NCBI RefSeq assembly: GCF_041435055.1 | Contig: NZ_CP108002.1 | Coordinates: 1,116,001-1,180,000 of the forward strand | DNA from: Streptomyces sp. NBC_00341 | Lineage (GTDB): Bacteria > Actinomycetota > Actinomycetes > Streptomycetales > Streptomycetaceae | Direction: 5' to 3' | Length of the DNA: 64,000 nt | Shown: in pieces, positions 43,631-53,073 of the stretch | Layout: each line of letters starts with the position of its first letter | How positions within the stretch are numbered: the stretch's first letter is position 1 | The notes under the pieces: model-generated | Databases searched by the model: none | Told to the model about the DNA's origin: nothing | Seen by the model: the letters and a program-made list of their open reading frames with translations, nothing else | Made by a program: the position numbers and the translations under genes

Positions 43631-44824
43631 TCAGGCGGGAATGAGGCCGTGGGGGTCGATGATGAACTTTTCGGACACTCCCGTGTCGAAGGTCGCGTAG
43701 GCGTCGGGGGCGTCGTCAAGGCTGATCACCTTGGTGTTGAGCATGGCGCTCAAGTAGGGCATGCGGTCCCACAGGATCGCCATCATCAGCTCGCGGTTGT
43801 AGTGCATGATCGGTGCCTGCCCGCCGGCGATCCGCGGCGACTTGATCCAGGCCTTGCCGAAGTCGATCGGGTACGTTCCCTCTTGCTCGGCCTTCGACTT
43901 CGCGAGCGGGTCGGCGCCGTAGACGCCGATGACTCCGGTGGCTCCGCCCGCGCGGGTGACGTCGATCACCTGGTTGATGGCGTGGGCCGGGTCCATGTCC
44001 TTGGACTCGCCGCCGATGCCGTGTGCCTCGGTGCCGACGTAGTCGACTGCGCAGTCGACCATGGGTTCGCCCAGGATGGCTTCGATCTGGTCGGTGAGCG
44101 CTGCGTCCTGGCTCAGGTCGATCGTCTCGCAGCCGTTCTTCTTCACCAGCTCCAGGCGGTCCTTGTGGTAGTCGCCGACGATGATGCAGGACGCCCCGAG
44201 GAGGCGCGCCGCTGCTGCGCCGCAGCGGCCGACCGGGCCGGCGCCGGCGAGGTACACGGTCGAGCCCGGCTTGGCGCCGGCCTCCATGAGACCGTGGAAC
44301 GCGGTGGGCAGGATGTCCGAGAGCAGCGCCAGGTCACGGATCTTCGCCATGGCCTGGTCCCTGTCCGGGAAGCGCAGGAGCTGGAAGTCGGCGTACGGGA
44401 CGAACAGGTACTCGGCCTGGCCGCCGGTCCAGTCGCCCAGGTTGAAGCCGTACGCGCCGCAGGACACCTTGGGGTTCGTGGTCTCGCAGACGTCGGTCCG
44501 GCGCGCCCTGCAGTTGCGGCATCGGCCGCAGGCGACGTTGAACGGCACCGAGACGAGGTCGCCCTCACTGAGGAACTCGACGTCGGGGCCGACCTCGATG
44601 ACCTCCCCGGTCATCTCGTGCCCCACCACCATGCCCTGGGGCACCGGGAAGGACCCGCGGTAGATGTGCAGGTCGCTCCCGCAGATGTTGGTGGCGACGA
44701 TCCTGAGGATGACTCCGTGCGGGGCCTTCTCCCCGTTCGGCATCTGAAGCTTCGGGAAGTCGAGGGACTCGACGCGCATGTCTTTCGGGTTCTGGAAGGT
44801 GACGGCGCGGTTGCTGCTTGCCAT
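43631..44824 (-). CDS. fdhA: Glutathione-independent formaldehyde dehydrogenase-like zinc enzyme
   Basis: A 397-residue zinc-dependent medium-chain dehydrogenase. Catalytic zinc ligands lie in NICGSDLH and VVGHEMTGEV, structural-zinc Cys in CGRCRNCRARRTDVCE around residues 98-112, and the NAD-binding GAGPVGRCGAAAA near 172. The length and the long insert before the cofactor domain match the Pseudomonas putida-type formaldehyde dismutase/dehydrogenase group, which oxidises formaldehyde with tightly bound NAD. Start ATG 44824 has AGAGGAGAT upstream. It lies inside the IS-bounded island, flanked by debris of a second zinc dehydrogenase. Confidence 0.9.
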   Translation of the reverse strand: MASSNRAVTFQNPKDMRVESLDFPKLQMPNGEKAPHGVILRIVATNICGSDLHIYRGSFPVPQGMVVGHEMTGEVIEVGPDVEFLSEGDLVSVPFNVACGRCRNCRARRTDVCETTNPKVSCGAYGFNLGDWTGGQAEYLFVPYADFQLLRFPDRDQAMAKIRDLALLSDILPTAFHGLMEAGAKPGSTVYLAGAGPVGRCGAAAARLLGASCIIVGDYHKDRLELVKKNGCETIDLSQDAALTDQIEAILGEPMVDCAVDYVGTEAHGIGGESKDMDPAHAINQVIDVTRAGGATGVIGVYGADPLAKSKAEQEGTYPIDFGKAWIKSPRIAGGQAPIMHYNRELMMAILWDRMPYLSAMLNTKVISLDDAPDAYATFDTGVSEKFIIDPHGLIPA

Positions 44825-44903
44825 GACGATCTCCTCTGCTGATCCACGGCGACTCGGCCGTGGGGTGCCGGATGTCATTTCGGTGGCTTGCGACTCCTCC
44901 CGA

Positions 44904-45103
44904 TCAGGCGGGTTGCAGTGCGGCGGCGAAGCGTTCGATGATCGCCTTGCAGAAGGCGGGGAGGTCCTGCGGGCCGCGGCTGGAGATCAGCTGGCCGTCG
45001 ATCACGACCTCCTCGTCGACGACCTCGGCGCCGGCGTTGCTTGCCCTGCTCGATCAACCCGCACAGCTGCCGGTTGTACGCCTTGGCGTTGGCCTGGCCC
45101 TCC
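44904..45103 (-). pseudogene. Chimeric gene scar: zinc dehydrogenase tail joined to PfpI/DJ-1 tail
   Basis: Reading leftwards, 45103-45040 encodes GQANAKAYNRQLCGLIEQGK, resembling the C-terminal YNRQLRDLI segment of zinc alcohol dehydrogenases. At about 45040 the sense frame changes to NAGAEVVDEEVVIDGQLISS, then RGPQDLPAFCKAII, ending at a stop at 44904; this is the C-terminus of the PfpI/DJ-1 glutamine-amidotransferase-like family. Neither gene has its beginning. Confidence 0.6.
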
Positions 45104-45263
45104 CACCCTCACAAGAGCTTTCAAAGAGGGTCAAATCACCATGCGTGGCTGGTGATATGCCGGTGCCAGGCATCGTGGATGCGGACTGGCAATGATCCAG
45201 CCTGGTTTGTTCTTGGCGAACCGGAAAGTTTCCAACGAGCGGCCGCGCTGAGGGCTCCGCTGA

Positions 45264-45572
45264 TCACGGCACGGAATTCATGACGCGTCCGTTGTTGGAT
45301 GCGTTGATCCCGAAGAACTGCTCACCGGGACCCGCGTTGGCGGCTAGGTCGGCGGTGCTGATGTCGAAGGCCCGGGCGGTGAAGGTCTTGCTGATGGAGA
45401 TGTCGACGCTCCCGATCCAAGCCTCGTCCATCCGGATGTGCGCGACGAGGTTGCCGCCGACGTCGACGACAGCGATGTTGCTCGGCGAGTCGATCTCGTC
45501 GGCCTTGGCCTCCCCCGCAGCGACGACTCGCCGGGCGTCCTCCAGGGACACGGACTCCGTCTTGATGGTCAT
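45264..45572 (-). pseudogene. GlcG/HbpS-type heme-binding domain protein, C-terminally truncated
   Basis: From ATG 45572 the first 95 residues match the GlcG/HbpS family (MTIKTESVSLEDARRVVAAG, then MDEAWIGSVDISISKTFTA, GEQFFGINASNNGRV). Family members continue with a glycine-rich segment and end near residue 140; here the frame breaks after NNGRVM and stops at residue 102. The missing part of about 40 residues includes the GGxP/GVSGG loops that build the domain. Ribosome binding site AAAAGGGC is present, so a truncated product could still be made. Confidence 0.75.
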
Positions 45573-45741
45573 GGCAAGGCCCTTTTGCCGTGGGTACGCG
45601 GTTGTGTACCCACAGCCTTGAGTATTTCGACCCCGCACGCAGGTGGGTGCGCATGGTGCTCGGGGCGCGGTCGAGGTGACCCTTGGCGGAAACCACATGA
45701 CACTGTCGTGCGCCCGGCGCCCCTTCGCCACCAGCCAGGAT

Positions 45742-46050
45742 CTACGTGGGCTGCTTCTCCACGACGACATCGAGCTGCTCGATCGTGGGCTCCTCGAAGA
45801 GCTCACCCGTGTTCTCACCGAGCGCCTCCGCGACCGCGCCCGACAGGTGTGCCCGGCGCCCGTCGTCGTCGGGAAAGGCATCGAAGATCCCGAACGACGA
45901 GGGTCCGAACTGGATTCCGAACCACCTGACGGTCTTGGGCTCCCCCTCGACGATAGACAGCCCCTGGTTCAAGAAGTCGCGGACGTCGTCCTCCCTGCCG
46001 GGCAGTGCTTCGAGGCGTACCAGAAGCGCTTTGCTGACCTGCGTTGCCAT
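45742..46050 (-). CDS. Antibiotic biosynthesis monooxygenase (ABM) fold protein, quinol-monooxygenase-like
   Basis: A 102-residue dimeric alpha+beta barrel protein: KALLVRLEALPGREDDVRDFL, then RWFGIQFGPSSFGIFDAFPDDDGRRAHL and AEALGENTGELFEE, the order of the YgiN/ABM family that oxidises quinols or small aromatics without cofactor. Start ATG 46050 has AGAGGAGAC upstream. Lies within the island, upstream of the HbpS-like remnant on the same strand. Confidence 0.85.
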   Translation of the reverse strand: MATQVSKALLVRLEALPGREDDVRDFLNQGLSIVEGEPKTVRWFGIQFGPSSFGIFDAFPDDDGRRAHLSGAVAEALGENTGELFEEPTIEQLDVVVEKQPT

Positions 46051-46443
46051 CTTGAGTCTCCTCTGCATCGAGGTTCGCGTTTTCGATGATCAGAACGCCG
46101 CTACGGCCGGCTCGGCGACCGTCCGACACTGCTCGCCGCTCCCCGCAGCACTCCCCGCTTGGGCCTTTGGCCCTCGTGGCAGAGCGGGATGCCGCTAACG
46201 AAGATCATCATCGAGCCCTGGTTGGAGACCTGTCGAGCCACGCTTCCCGACCACTCGGCCACGGCCCCGAGTGACCGTCCCCGGCGGCGGCGCGGGTGGT
46301 CCGCTCACTTCTCCAGTGCACCCGCTGCCGCCGCTCGTCGGCGCCGGTCCGCGCCGGGCTCACCCAGTCCACTGTGCCACCGGCCTGACAGCGTGGCGAA
46401 CGCTCGACGAGCCGCAAAGGGCTGCTTGTCCCGGCACCTTCGG
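46051..46443. other. Intergenic region, no gene seen
   Basis: About 390 bp between the ABM gene start and the UvrA-like stop. Short open frames exist on both strands but none has a recognisable product or good ribosome-binding site. Presumably holds the promoter of the ABM gene and the end of the uvrA-like transcript. Confidence 0.5.
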
Positions 46444-48978
46444 TCAGGAGCGCGCGAGCCTGGCGGCGAGATAGGGCGCGGTGGCGCTGCGGCGGGCCCT
46501 CGCCACCTTGGCCGGCGGCCCCGCCGCTACCACCCGCCCGCCCGCGTCGCCGCCGCCCGGCCCGAGGTCGATGACCCAGTCGGCGGTGGCGATAGTGTCC
46601 AGGTCGTGCTCGACGAGGACGACCGTGTTGCCGGCGTCGACGAGCCGGTGCAACTGTCGCAGCAGCAGTGCGACGTCCGAGGGGTGCAGCCCTGCCGTCG
46701 GCTCGTCGAGCAGGTAGAGCGCGTGGCCGCGGCGGGCTCGCTGCAGTTCGGTGGCCAGTTTGATGCGTTGCGCCTCACCACCGCTGAGTTCCGTCGCGGG
46801 CTGCCCCAGTCGCAGATACCCCAGTCCCACCTCGCGCAACGTCTCCAGACTGCGGGAGGCGGCCGGGACGGCGGACAGGAACTCGGCGGCGGCGTCGACG
46901 GACAGCCCCAGAACTTCCGCGATGTTCCTGCCGCGGTAGGTGACTTCCAACGTCTCGGCGTTGTACCGGGCGCCCAGGCAGGTCGGGCACGGCGCGTAGG
47001 TGCCGGGCAGGAACAGCAGTTCCACCGCAACGAATCCCTCGCCCTGGCAGGTCTCGCACCGCCCTTCGGGCACGTTGAAGGAGAACCGCCCGGCCGAGTA
47101 GCCGCGCGCCCTGGCCTCGTCCGTCGCCGCATACAGCTTGCGCACCGCGTCGAACATCCCCGTGTACGTGGCCAGGTTGGACCGCGGAGTCCGGCCGATG
47201 GGCCGTTGGTCGACCCGGACCAGCCGGTCGAACGACTCGACGCCCGAAGCGTCCTGGACGTCGACCTCCAACTGCGCCTCGTCGGGCTCCTCGGGTACAA
47301 GTCCGAGATGGCCGCGGACGACCTCCGCCAGCACCTGCGTCACCAGCGTCGACTTTCCGGAACCGGACACGCCCGTCACCGCCGTCAGCACGCAGAGCGG
47401 TACGTCGACGGACACGTCGTGCAGATTGTGGCGGGAGACGCCGCTCAGGTGCAGCCAGCCCTGCGGTGTGCGCGGGCGGTGATCGAGCGGCTCGGCGCGC
47501 CCGGACAGGTACTGGCCCGTGGCCGACTCCCTCACCCTCTCAAGACCGGCGACCGGGCCGCTGTACAGCACGCGCCCGCCGCCTTCGCCCGCGCCGGGGC
47601 CGATGTCGACCACCCAGTCCGCCCGCCTGACGACGTCCATGTCGTGCTCCACGACGAACAGCGAGTTGCCCGCCGCCTTGAGGCGGTCCAGCACGTCCAG
47701 CAGCGGTTCCGCGTCAGCCGGGTGCAGGCCCGCGGAGGGTTCGTCGAGGACGTAGACTACGCCGAACAGCCCCGAGCGCAGCTGGGTGGCGATCCGCAGG
47801 CGCTGCGCCTCGCCAGGTGACAGGGTCGTCGAGCGCCGCCCGAGGCTGAGATATCCCAGGCCCAGGTCGAGCAGTACGTCGACCCGTGCGACCAGATCGC
47901 TGCAGATCCGGACCGCGACCTCGGTCGTTTCCCCGGATCGCGAGGTCGAGGTGGTGGCGTCGGCCTCGGACCGCCCCGCGACGGGCCGCAGCAGCGCCAG
48001 GATCTCGGCGAGCGGCATCGCGTTGATCTCGGCGATGGAACGTCCGGCGAAGGTCACGGCCAGCGCCTCGGGCCGCAGTCCGCTGCCGTGGCACTCGGGG
48101 CAGGGCACGCTCCTGACGAACCGGAGCGCCCGTTCGCGCATCTTCTCGCTCTTGGAGTCGGCGAGGACGTGCATGACGTGCTTGCGGGCGCTCCAGAACT
48201 TGCCCTGGTAGCCGTAGTCGACGCGGTCCTCCTCCGGCTCGATGTACACGGAGGGCTGCTCGTCCGTGTACAGCAGCCAGTCCCGGTCCTTCTTCCTGAG
48301 CCTGCGCCACGGTCGGTCGATATCGATCCCCAGGCCGCTCACCACGCTGCGCAGGTTGGCGCCCTGCCAGGCGCCCGGCCAAGCGGCGATCGCCCCCTCG
48401 CGGATGCTCAGAGAGGGGTCCGGGACCAGAAGGTCCTCGGCGACATCGTGGACAACGCCCAGTCCGTGGCACTCCGGGCAGGCCCCGGCCGGGGTGTTCG
48501 GTGAGAACGACTCGGCTTCCAGACGTGCGGCCCGGGGCGGATAGGTGCCGGCGCGGGAGTACAGAATGCGCAGCAGATTGGACAGCGTGGTGATGGTGCC
48601 GACCGTCGAGCGCGAACTGGGCGACCCGCGTCGCTGCTGCAGGGCTACCGCCGGTGGCAGTCCGGTGATTTCCTGCACATGCGGTGCACCGACCTGCTGC
48701 AACAGCCTGCGGGCGTACGGTGCCACAGACTCGAAGTAGCGCCGCTGCGCCTCAGCGTAGAGAGTCCCGAACGCGAGTGAGGACTTGCCGGAACCGGAGA
48801 CACCCGTGAAGGCCACCATCCTGTCCCGCGGAACGTCGACGTCGATGTTCCGCAGGTTGTTCTCACTCGCACCCCGGACATGCACAAAGGGGTCGTCGAT
48901 CTCGTCCTCGTCCACCACTCCTGAGTACCTCATCGCGCCCGGAACCGCGCGACAGGCACCGTCGCCGGCCTCGCTCAC
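46444..48978 (-). CDS. UvrA2-like ABC excision/drug-resistance protein
   Basis: Up to 844 residues with two ABC ATPase halves: [23 protein letters not shown] near residue 60 and [17 protein letters not shown] near 535 as Walker A; signature and Walker B regions [20 protein letters not shown] and [20 protein letters not shown]; zinc-finger Cys pairs CPECHG (two) and CETCQG/CPTC. It is shorter than housekeeping UvrA (about 950-1000 residues) mainly in the UvrB-binding part, as in class II UvrA (DrrC-like) proteins linked to resistance against DNA-damaging antibiotics. The start is uncertain (48978, 48933 or a GTG near VDEDEI). Confidence 0.9.
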   Translation of the reverse strand: MSEAGDGACRAVPGAMRYSGVVDEDEIDDPFVHVRGASENNLRNIDVDVPRDRMVAFTGVSGSGKSSLAFGTLYAEAQRRYFESVAPYARRLLQQVGAPHVQEITGLPPAVALQQRRGSPSSRSTVGTITTLSNLLRILYSRAGTYPPRAARLEAESFSPNTPAGACPECHGLGVVHDVAEDLLVPDPSLSIREGAIAAWPGAWQGANLRSVVSGLGIDIDRPWRRLRKKDRDWLLYTDEQPSVYIEPEEDRVDYGYQGKFWSARKHVMHVLADSKSEKMRERALRFVRSVPCPECHGSGLRPEALAVTFAGRSIAEINAMPLAEILALLRPVAGRSEADATTSTSRSGETTEVAVRICSDLVARVDVLLDLGLGYLSLGRRSTTLSPGEAQRLRIATQLRSGLFGVVYVLDEPSAGLHPADAEPLLDVLDRLKAAGNSLFVVEHDMDVVRRADWVVDIGPGAGEGGGRVLYSGPVAGLERVRESATGQYLSGRAEPLDHRPRTPQGWLHLSGVSRHNLHDVSVDVPLCVLTAVTGVSGSGKSTLVTQVLAEVVRGHLGLVPEEPDEAQLEVDVQDASGVESFDRLVRVDQRPIGRTPRSNLATYTGMFDAVRKLYAATDEARARGYSAGRFSFNVPEGRCETCQGEGFVAVELLFLPGTYAPCPTCLGARYNAETLEVTYRGRNIAEVLGLSVDAAAEFLSAVPAASRSLETLREVGLGYLRLGQPATELSGGEAQRIKLATELQRARRGHALYLLDEPTAGLHPSDVALLLRQLHRLVDAGNTVVLVEHDLDTIATADWVIDLGPGGGDAGGRVVAAGPPAKVARARRSATAPYLAARLARS

Positions 48979-49299
48979 CCGAGCGCCCGAATCGTTGTCC
49001 TGAGTCCGCCGGTGCCTGACGTGCAGCGAGCACGATCAATCCGTCCTCCCGGGTTGGAAACACCGGGCGGGTTGGCGGGTGGCGCGGCACGCGGTGCAGG
49101 CGTGAGCGGGTGTTTGCGGTGACACACGCGATCGTGACCCCGGTGGCGAAAGCAGGCCCGTACTGGACACCGAGGAGTTCTGGCCGCAGGGCCCTGTACC
49201 TGCCGGCGCGAACCAGTTTCTCGCGTGGCGGCGATGCCACCCCGGGGGCATCCTGTGGGCACCTGCGATCGCGAGGACAGCCGAGAAAAGGGTCCTGTT
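48979..49299. other. Divergent promoter region
   Basis: About 320 bp between the divergent uvrA-like gene and the truncated gene at 49300. No open frame with a recognisable product; presumably both promoters. No clear inverted repeat was found. Confidence 0.5.
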
Positions 49300-49801
49300 A
49301 TGGCGGCGTCGTCGCAGGGCGTTACGGTCGTGGTTCTCCTCGCGGACCCGGATGCACCGACGGAGATCGCGCAGCGCATGGCCCGGATGCTTCCTGATCG
49401 GCTCGCCGACAAGTCAGGCCAGGGACGACGGTTCGACGTCAAGGTGGTCAGCGAGCCCTTCACCGCAGGAACCGAGGACCCACGCACCTTGATGCACCGT
49501 GTCATCGACCGCGGAAGCGCAGAGAACTGGGACATCGTCGTGGCCCTCACCGACCTTCCCCTGCACGCACACCAGCGCAAGCTCGTGGTGGATCTGAAAT
49601 CACGAACACGGCGTGGCGCTACTGTCCCTTCCGTCATTGGGGGGCTGGCGGCTGCAGAGAAAGGCCCGGCGGGCCGTGGAAGAAGCCGTACTCAGCTTGG
49701 CGGACCCACGGGCCCGCGGGGTTGAGGGAGCTCCGCGAAGCCAGCAACCCCTGGAGCCGTTCGTGGGGCGTCTCGCACCTATCCATCCGGACCCGGTCGA
49801 T
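49300..49801 (+). pseudogene. Unknown gene truncated at the inverted repeat and frameshifted
   Basis: ATG 49300 opens MAASSQGVTVVVLLADPDAPTE, then FDVKVVSEPFTAGTEDPRTL and WDIVVALTDLPLHAHQRKL. Near 49610 the coherent frame shifts to VALLSLPSLGGWRLQRKARR, continuing to VDEDGQ at 49813, where the IS-derived repeat begins. I recognise it only loosely as a family of streptomycete proteins of unknown function whose members continue into a longer, partly membrane-bound protein. The 3' part is lost. Confidence 0.65.
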
Positions 49802-50487
49802 GAGGACGGGCAAGGGGGGTGGTCTCGGGCAGGTTGGATAGCCAGAACTGGACGGGCTCGTCCTGGTCGGCGGGCCACTCCGCCAGCAGTCGGCGGACCG
49901 GAAGCTCGGCGGTGGTCGTGGCCTGGCGGATCTCGCGCCCGGCGGGCCTGATCCGCAGGGCAACGAAGCGGGAGTACATGCGTTTCACCCCGCTGCGGCC
50001 GCTGCCCGGCCGTGATCCCTCCCTCCACTGCACCGGCCGTTCGGAGGATTTGCCGGCCGCGATGACCATGTCCTTCACTCGCTGTGCCGACTCGGGACAG
50101 GCAGGGACCGGCCGCCGGCCCCTGCCGAGGCAGGTGGGGTCGACGGCCGTGCTTCCTCGGGTTGTGCGGTGGTTGTTGTCGAGATGCCCACCACGTAGTC
50201 GAGTCCGCGTGTCTCCAGGGCGAGCCGGAAGGCGGCGGTGTCCCCGTAGCCGCCGTCGGCGATGACCGGGGGCACGTCGATGCCCCAGGACTGCGTCTCG
50301 TCGATCATGTCGAGGGCCGGCTGCCACTTCTCGACATGGCCCACCTGGGCAGGGATGGCGCACCTGTCACGGCGGGCCACCTTGGCCGGATCGGCCTTCG
50401 GTGGTGCGGGATCCCAGCTCCCGGGCAGAAACAGACGCCAGTTCACCGCCGCCGAGGCGCCGTTGGAAGCCAGGTGAAGCGAGACTC
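49802..50487 (-). pseudogene. IS701-like transposase remnant, copy 2
   Basis: Reverse complement of 42403-43089, with six substitutions and one fewer G. It keeps the frame through VIADGGYGDT, where copy 1 is shifted, but carries the same later frameshifts. Both ends are abrupt: on one side it joins an IS630-like piece, on the other the truncated gene starting at 49300. Confidence 0.9.
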
Positions 50488-50584
50488 TCGCGTAGAGGTG
50501 CTCGACCCGAGCCTTCTTGGCCGCGTAGTGCAGACGCTGCCCCTCGTCATCGTCGATCTGTCGAACCTCAACTCTGCCGGCCAC
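50488..50584 (-). pseudogene. IS630-like transposase scar fused to IS701 copy 2
   Basis: From GTG 50584 the frame reads MAGRVEVRQIDDDEGQRL, the usual N-terminus of actinobacterial IS630-type transposases, then jumps to YAAKKARVEHLYA, a segment from about 150 residues further in those proteins, and then directly into the IS701 fragment. It records an internal deletion plus a fusion. Confidence 0.65.
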
Positions 50585-50652
50585 GCCGACCAGCTTCAGT
50601 GAACGCGCCGATCGGGATCCCCCTCCCGACCGGCGCGTCGCGGGCCCCAGTA

Positions 50653-51384
50653 TCAGCCGAGGTGCCGGCCGAAGAACCTCAGCGTGCTCTCCAGCTCGAA
50701 TGCCGGGATCTCCCCGTGCTTGCCGGGGTTGGCGTGCAACGATTTCTCGGCCGAGGCCAAGGCGTCGAACAGCGCCAAGCTCTGAACCCGCGGCACCCGC
50801 TCATCGTCCCACTGCACCAAGAACTCCACTGGGACGGTGATCCGCGCGGCAGACTCGGCCGACGCCAGCACCCCGCCCAAGCCCAGTACCGCCGCGCGGA
50901 CCCGTGGTTCGGCAGCGACGAACGGAACACCGAGTCCGCATCCCAGCGAGACCCCCCAGTAGCCCACCGGGCCGACGCCGACGTATGCGAGTTGCTGAAC
51001 CGCGTCCAGGATTGCCCGCCATTCCGGCACGGTCTGGCGGGCAACGAGCGCCTGGAAGCCGGCGATCAGTGGGGCCAACTCTTCACCGGCTTCCACGCGA
51101 GCCTGGTTCTCGGTCGCGATCCGGTCGTACTCCTCAACCTTTGGCCGGTCGCCATGGGCGGGAACGTCGACCGCCACGACCGCGAAACCGCGTTCGGTCA
51201 CGAAGCGGCGTGCACGAGCCAGGACGTCAGGGGCCTTCTTGTGCTGACCGCCACCGTGTCCCATCAAGATGAGCGGACGAGTGTCGACGGCACCTTCCGG
51301 TGTCCACAACACGCCAGGAATCTCGCGGAGGGTGAAGAGCTGTTCGCAGACGCCGTCGGACAACGTCTCAGAGATGAAGCGCAT
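50653..51384 (-). CDS. Alpha/beta hydrolase (dienelactone hydrolase/esterase-like)
   Basis: A 243-residue hydrolase: LILMGHGGGQHK oxyanion region near residue 40, nucleophile Ser in GYWGVSLGCG near 145, acid in QWDDERVP near 193 and His in GKHGEIP near 222. No signal peptide. It lies just outside the IS debris, transcribed toward it. Substrate unknown; a carboxylesterase or acyl-peptide-type hydrolase is plausible. Confidence 0.85.
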   Translation of the reverse strand: MRFISETLSDGVCEQLFTLREIPGVLWTPEGAVDTRPLILMGHGGGQHKKAPDVLARARRFVTERGFAVVAVDVPAHGDRPKVEEYDRIATENQARVEAGEELAPLIAGFQALVARQTVPEWRAILDAVQQLAYVGVGPVGYWGVSLGCGLGVPFVAAEPRVRAAVLGLGGVLASAESAARITVPVEFLVQWDDERVPRVQSLALFDALASAEKSLHANPGKHGEIPAFELESTLRFFGRHLG

Positions 51385-51718
51385 AGCGATTCATGCCTTT
51401 CGGGATGCCTCTGCGGGCACTCCCTAGGCCATGCGAGGGAGGGAGGCCCGACCTGTCAAAGCGTTGATCGGTCTCACCTCCTCAGTTCGCAGCAGTGCAC
51501 GGCGGCAGGAACGTATCACGAGGGTGTCCGCGCCGGCCTGGGCCGGTGACGCCGACAGGGCGAACGTTGCCTGGCGCGGCACCAGCCAGCCCCGCACAGC
51601 GGATTGGGACCGCAGATCCCTGCTCCCGGCAATGCGCCCGAGCCGCTGACCGAGGTGCTCGCGCTGTTCCGCGTCCGGGCCGGTGAGCGCCCTCCCGTCT
51701 CCCCGCCGGAGCACCCGC
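51385..51718. other. Intergenic region upstream of the hydrolase gene
   Basis: About 330 bp between the MocR gene stop and the hydrolase start (both minus strand). A 96-codon frame exists on the minus strand (51714-51424) but has no recognisable product or clear ribosome-binding site; I see no supported gene. Confidence 0.45.
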
Positions 51719-53050
51719 TCAGCCGTAGCTCAGCGGCCGGACGGGCCCTGCCGCTGCCGCCACCGCGTCCGCCAGCGGACCGATGTCCGCGTCGACGAGC
51801 GGGGACACGGTGATCCGGATGCCCTGGGGCGCGGACATCCGGAACCGGGCCCCGGGCGCCACCGCCCACCCCGTGTGCAGCAGCCGCGCCACGGCCCCGG
51901 TCTCGTCGCTCACCGGGACCCACACGTTCATCCCGCTCCGGCCGTGCGCCTCGACGCCCCGGGCCTCCAGCGCCCGCACCAGCGCGTCCCGGCGCGACGC
52001 GTACGACCGGGCCACCTCGCGCGGATCCACGGCGCCGGAGGTCCACAGGTGCACCATCGCCCGCTGCAGCAGTTTGCTGACCCAGCCGGGCCCCAGCCGC
52101 TGCCGCCCCGACACCCGGTCGGCCGTGACCGCGTCACCCGTCAGCACGGCGACCCGCAGATCCGGCCCGTACGCCTTGGCCACCGAACGCACGACCGCCC
52201 AGCGGTCCGTGGCGCCTGCAAGGGTGTGCAGCGGCAGATCGACGATGGCGTGCCCGTGGTCGTCCTCGATCAGCAGCACGCCCCGGTGTCCCGCGAGCAC
52301 CGCGCGCAGTTCGGCCGCGCGCCCGGCACCGATCGCGGCTCCGGTCGGATTCTGTGCCCGGCCGGTGACGACGACCGCACGGGCGCCCGCTCGCAGCGCC
52401 GCTTCGAGAGCGTCCGGCAGCGGCCCGTCGTCGTCGAGCGCCACCGGGACGGGGCGCATTCCCAGCGCGGGCACGAGATCCAGCAGGCTGCCCCAGCCCG
52501 GGTCCTCGACGGCGACCGCGTCGCCCGGTCTGAGATGGGCGGTGAGCACCCGCTCGATCGCGTCCAGCGATCCCGAGGTGGCGATCACCGGCCCGGCCGG
52601 GACGCCGTCGGCGTCGAACGCGCTGCGCGCGAGCGCGGCGAACTCCGGATCCACAGGCGCCTGCGCGTACATCCCGGGCGCCTGTGCGTACGCCTCGGTG
52701 ACCGCCGCGAACGCCTCGCCCAGGGCGGGCAGCAGCGCCGGATCGGGATCTCCCGTGCCCAGGTCCCGCACCCCGGGCGGCGCCTCGATCCGCAACGATC
52801 CTCGCGCGGTGCTCGCGGGGCGCGGCCGGACCCGGCTGCCCCTGCGCCCGGCCGTCTCGATCACCCCGCGCTCGCGCAGGGTGCGGTAGGCGGCCGCCAC
52901 CGTATTGGGATTCACCTCCAGCAGAGCCGCCAACTCCCGCATAGGAGGCAGCACTTGACCGGGGGCCAGCTCCCCCGAGCCGACCGCCCGCTCCACGCTG
53001 GCCGCAATTTCCGATGCACGCCGTCCGGTGATCCGATACTCTCCTAGCAC
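51719..53050 (-). CDS. MocR/PdxR-type regulator (GntR wHTH fused to aminotransferase fold)
   Basis: A 443-residue protein: GntR winged helix in residues 1-80 (SGELAPGQVLPPMRELAALL then NTVAAAYRTLRERG), then a fold-type I aminotransferase domain with the PLP Lys in SVAKAYGPDLR near residue 285. MocR proteins sense PLP or related amino-aldehydes and often control vitamin B6 or amino-acid genes. GTG start at 53050. Divergent from a PNPOx-like gene, with a palindrome in the 23-bp gap, so the pair is almost certainly co-regulated. Confidence 0.93.
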   Translation of the reverse strand: MLGEYRITGRRASEIAASVERAVGSGELAPGQVLPPMRELAALLEVNPNTVAAAYRTLRERGVIETAGRRGSRVRPRPASTARGSLRIEAPPGVRDLGTGDPDPALLPALGEAFAAVTEAYAQAPGMYAQAPVDPEFAALARSAFDADGVPAGPVIATSGSLDAIERVLTAHLRPGDAVAVEDPGWGSLLDLVPALGMRPVPVALDDDGPLPDALEAALRAGARAVVVTGRAQNPTGAAIGAGRAAELRAVLAGHRGVLLIEDDHGHAIVDLPLHTLAGATDRWAVVRSVAKAYGPDLRVAVLTGDAVTADRVSGRQRLGPGWVSKLLQRAMVHLWTSGAVDPREVARSYASRRDALVRALEARGVEAHGRSGMNVWVPVSDETGAVARLLHTGWAVAPGARFRMSAPQGIRITVSPLVDADIGPLADAVAAAAGPVRPLSYG

Positions 53051-53061
53051 AAAGAACAGTA

Positions 53062-53073
53062 TGCACTAGTGCA
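53062..53073. promoter_or_regulatory. 12-bp palindromic operator between mocR and PNPOx-like genes
   Basis: Perfect palindrome TGCACTAGTGCA immediately before the ATG at 53074 and 12 bp from the divergent GTG at 53050. Its position would block both transcripts; the plus-strand mRNA may have a very short or no leader. Confidence 0.6.

Noticed and set aside
42279..50584. A composite transposon carrying the island between two active IS701 copies
   Set aside because: Both copies are internal fragments with shared frameshifts and no element ends, so they cannot have mobilised the segment as IS elements.
51424..51714. 96-codon frame upstream of the hydrolase gene
   Set aside because: No ribosome-binding site, motif or neighbour support; typical chance frame in high-GC DNA.
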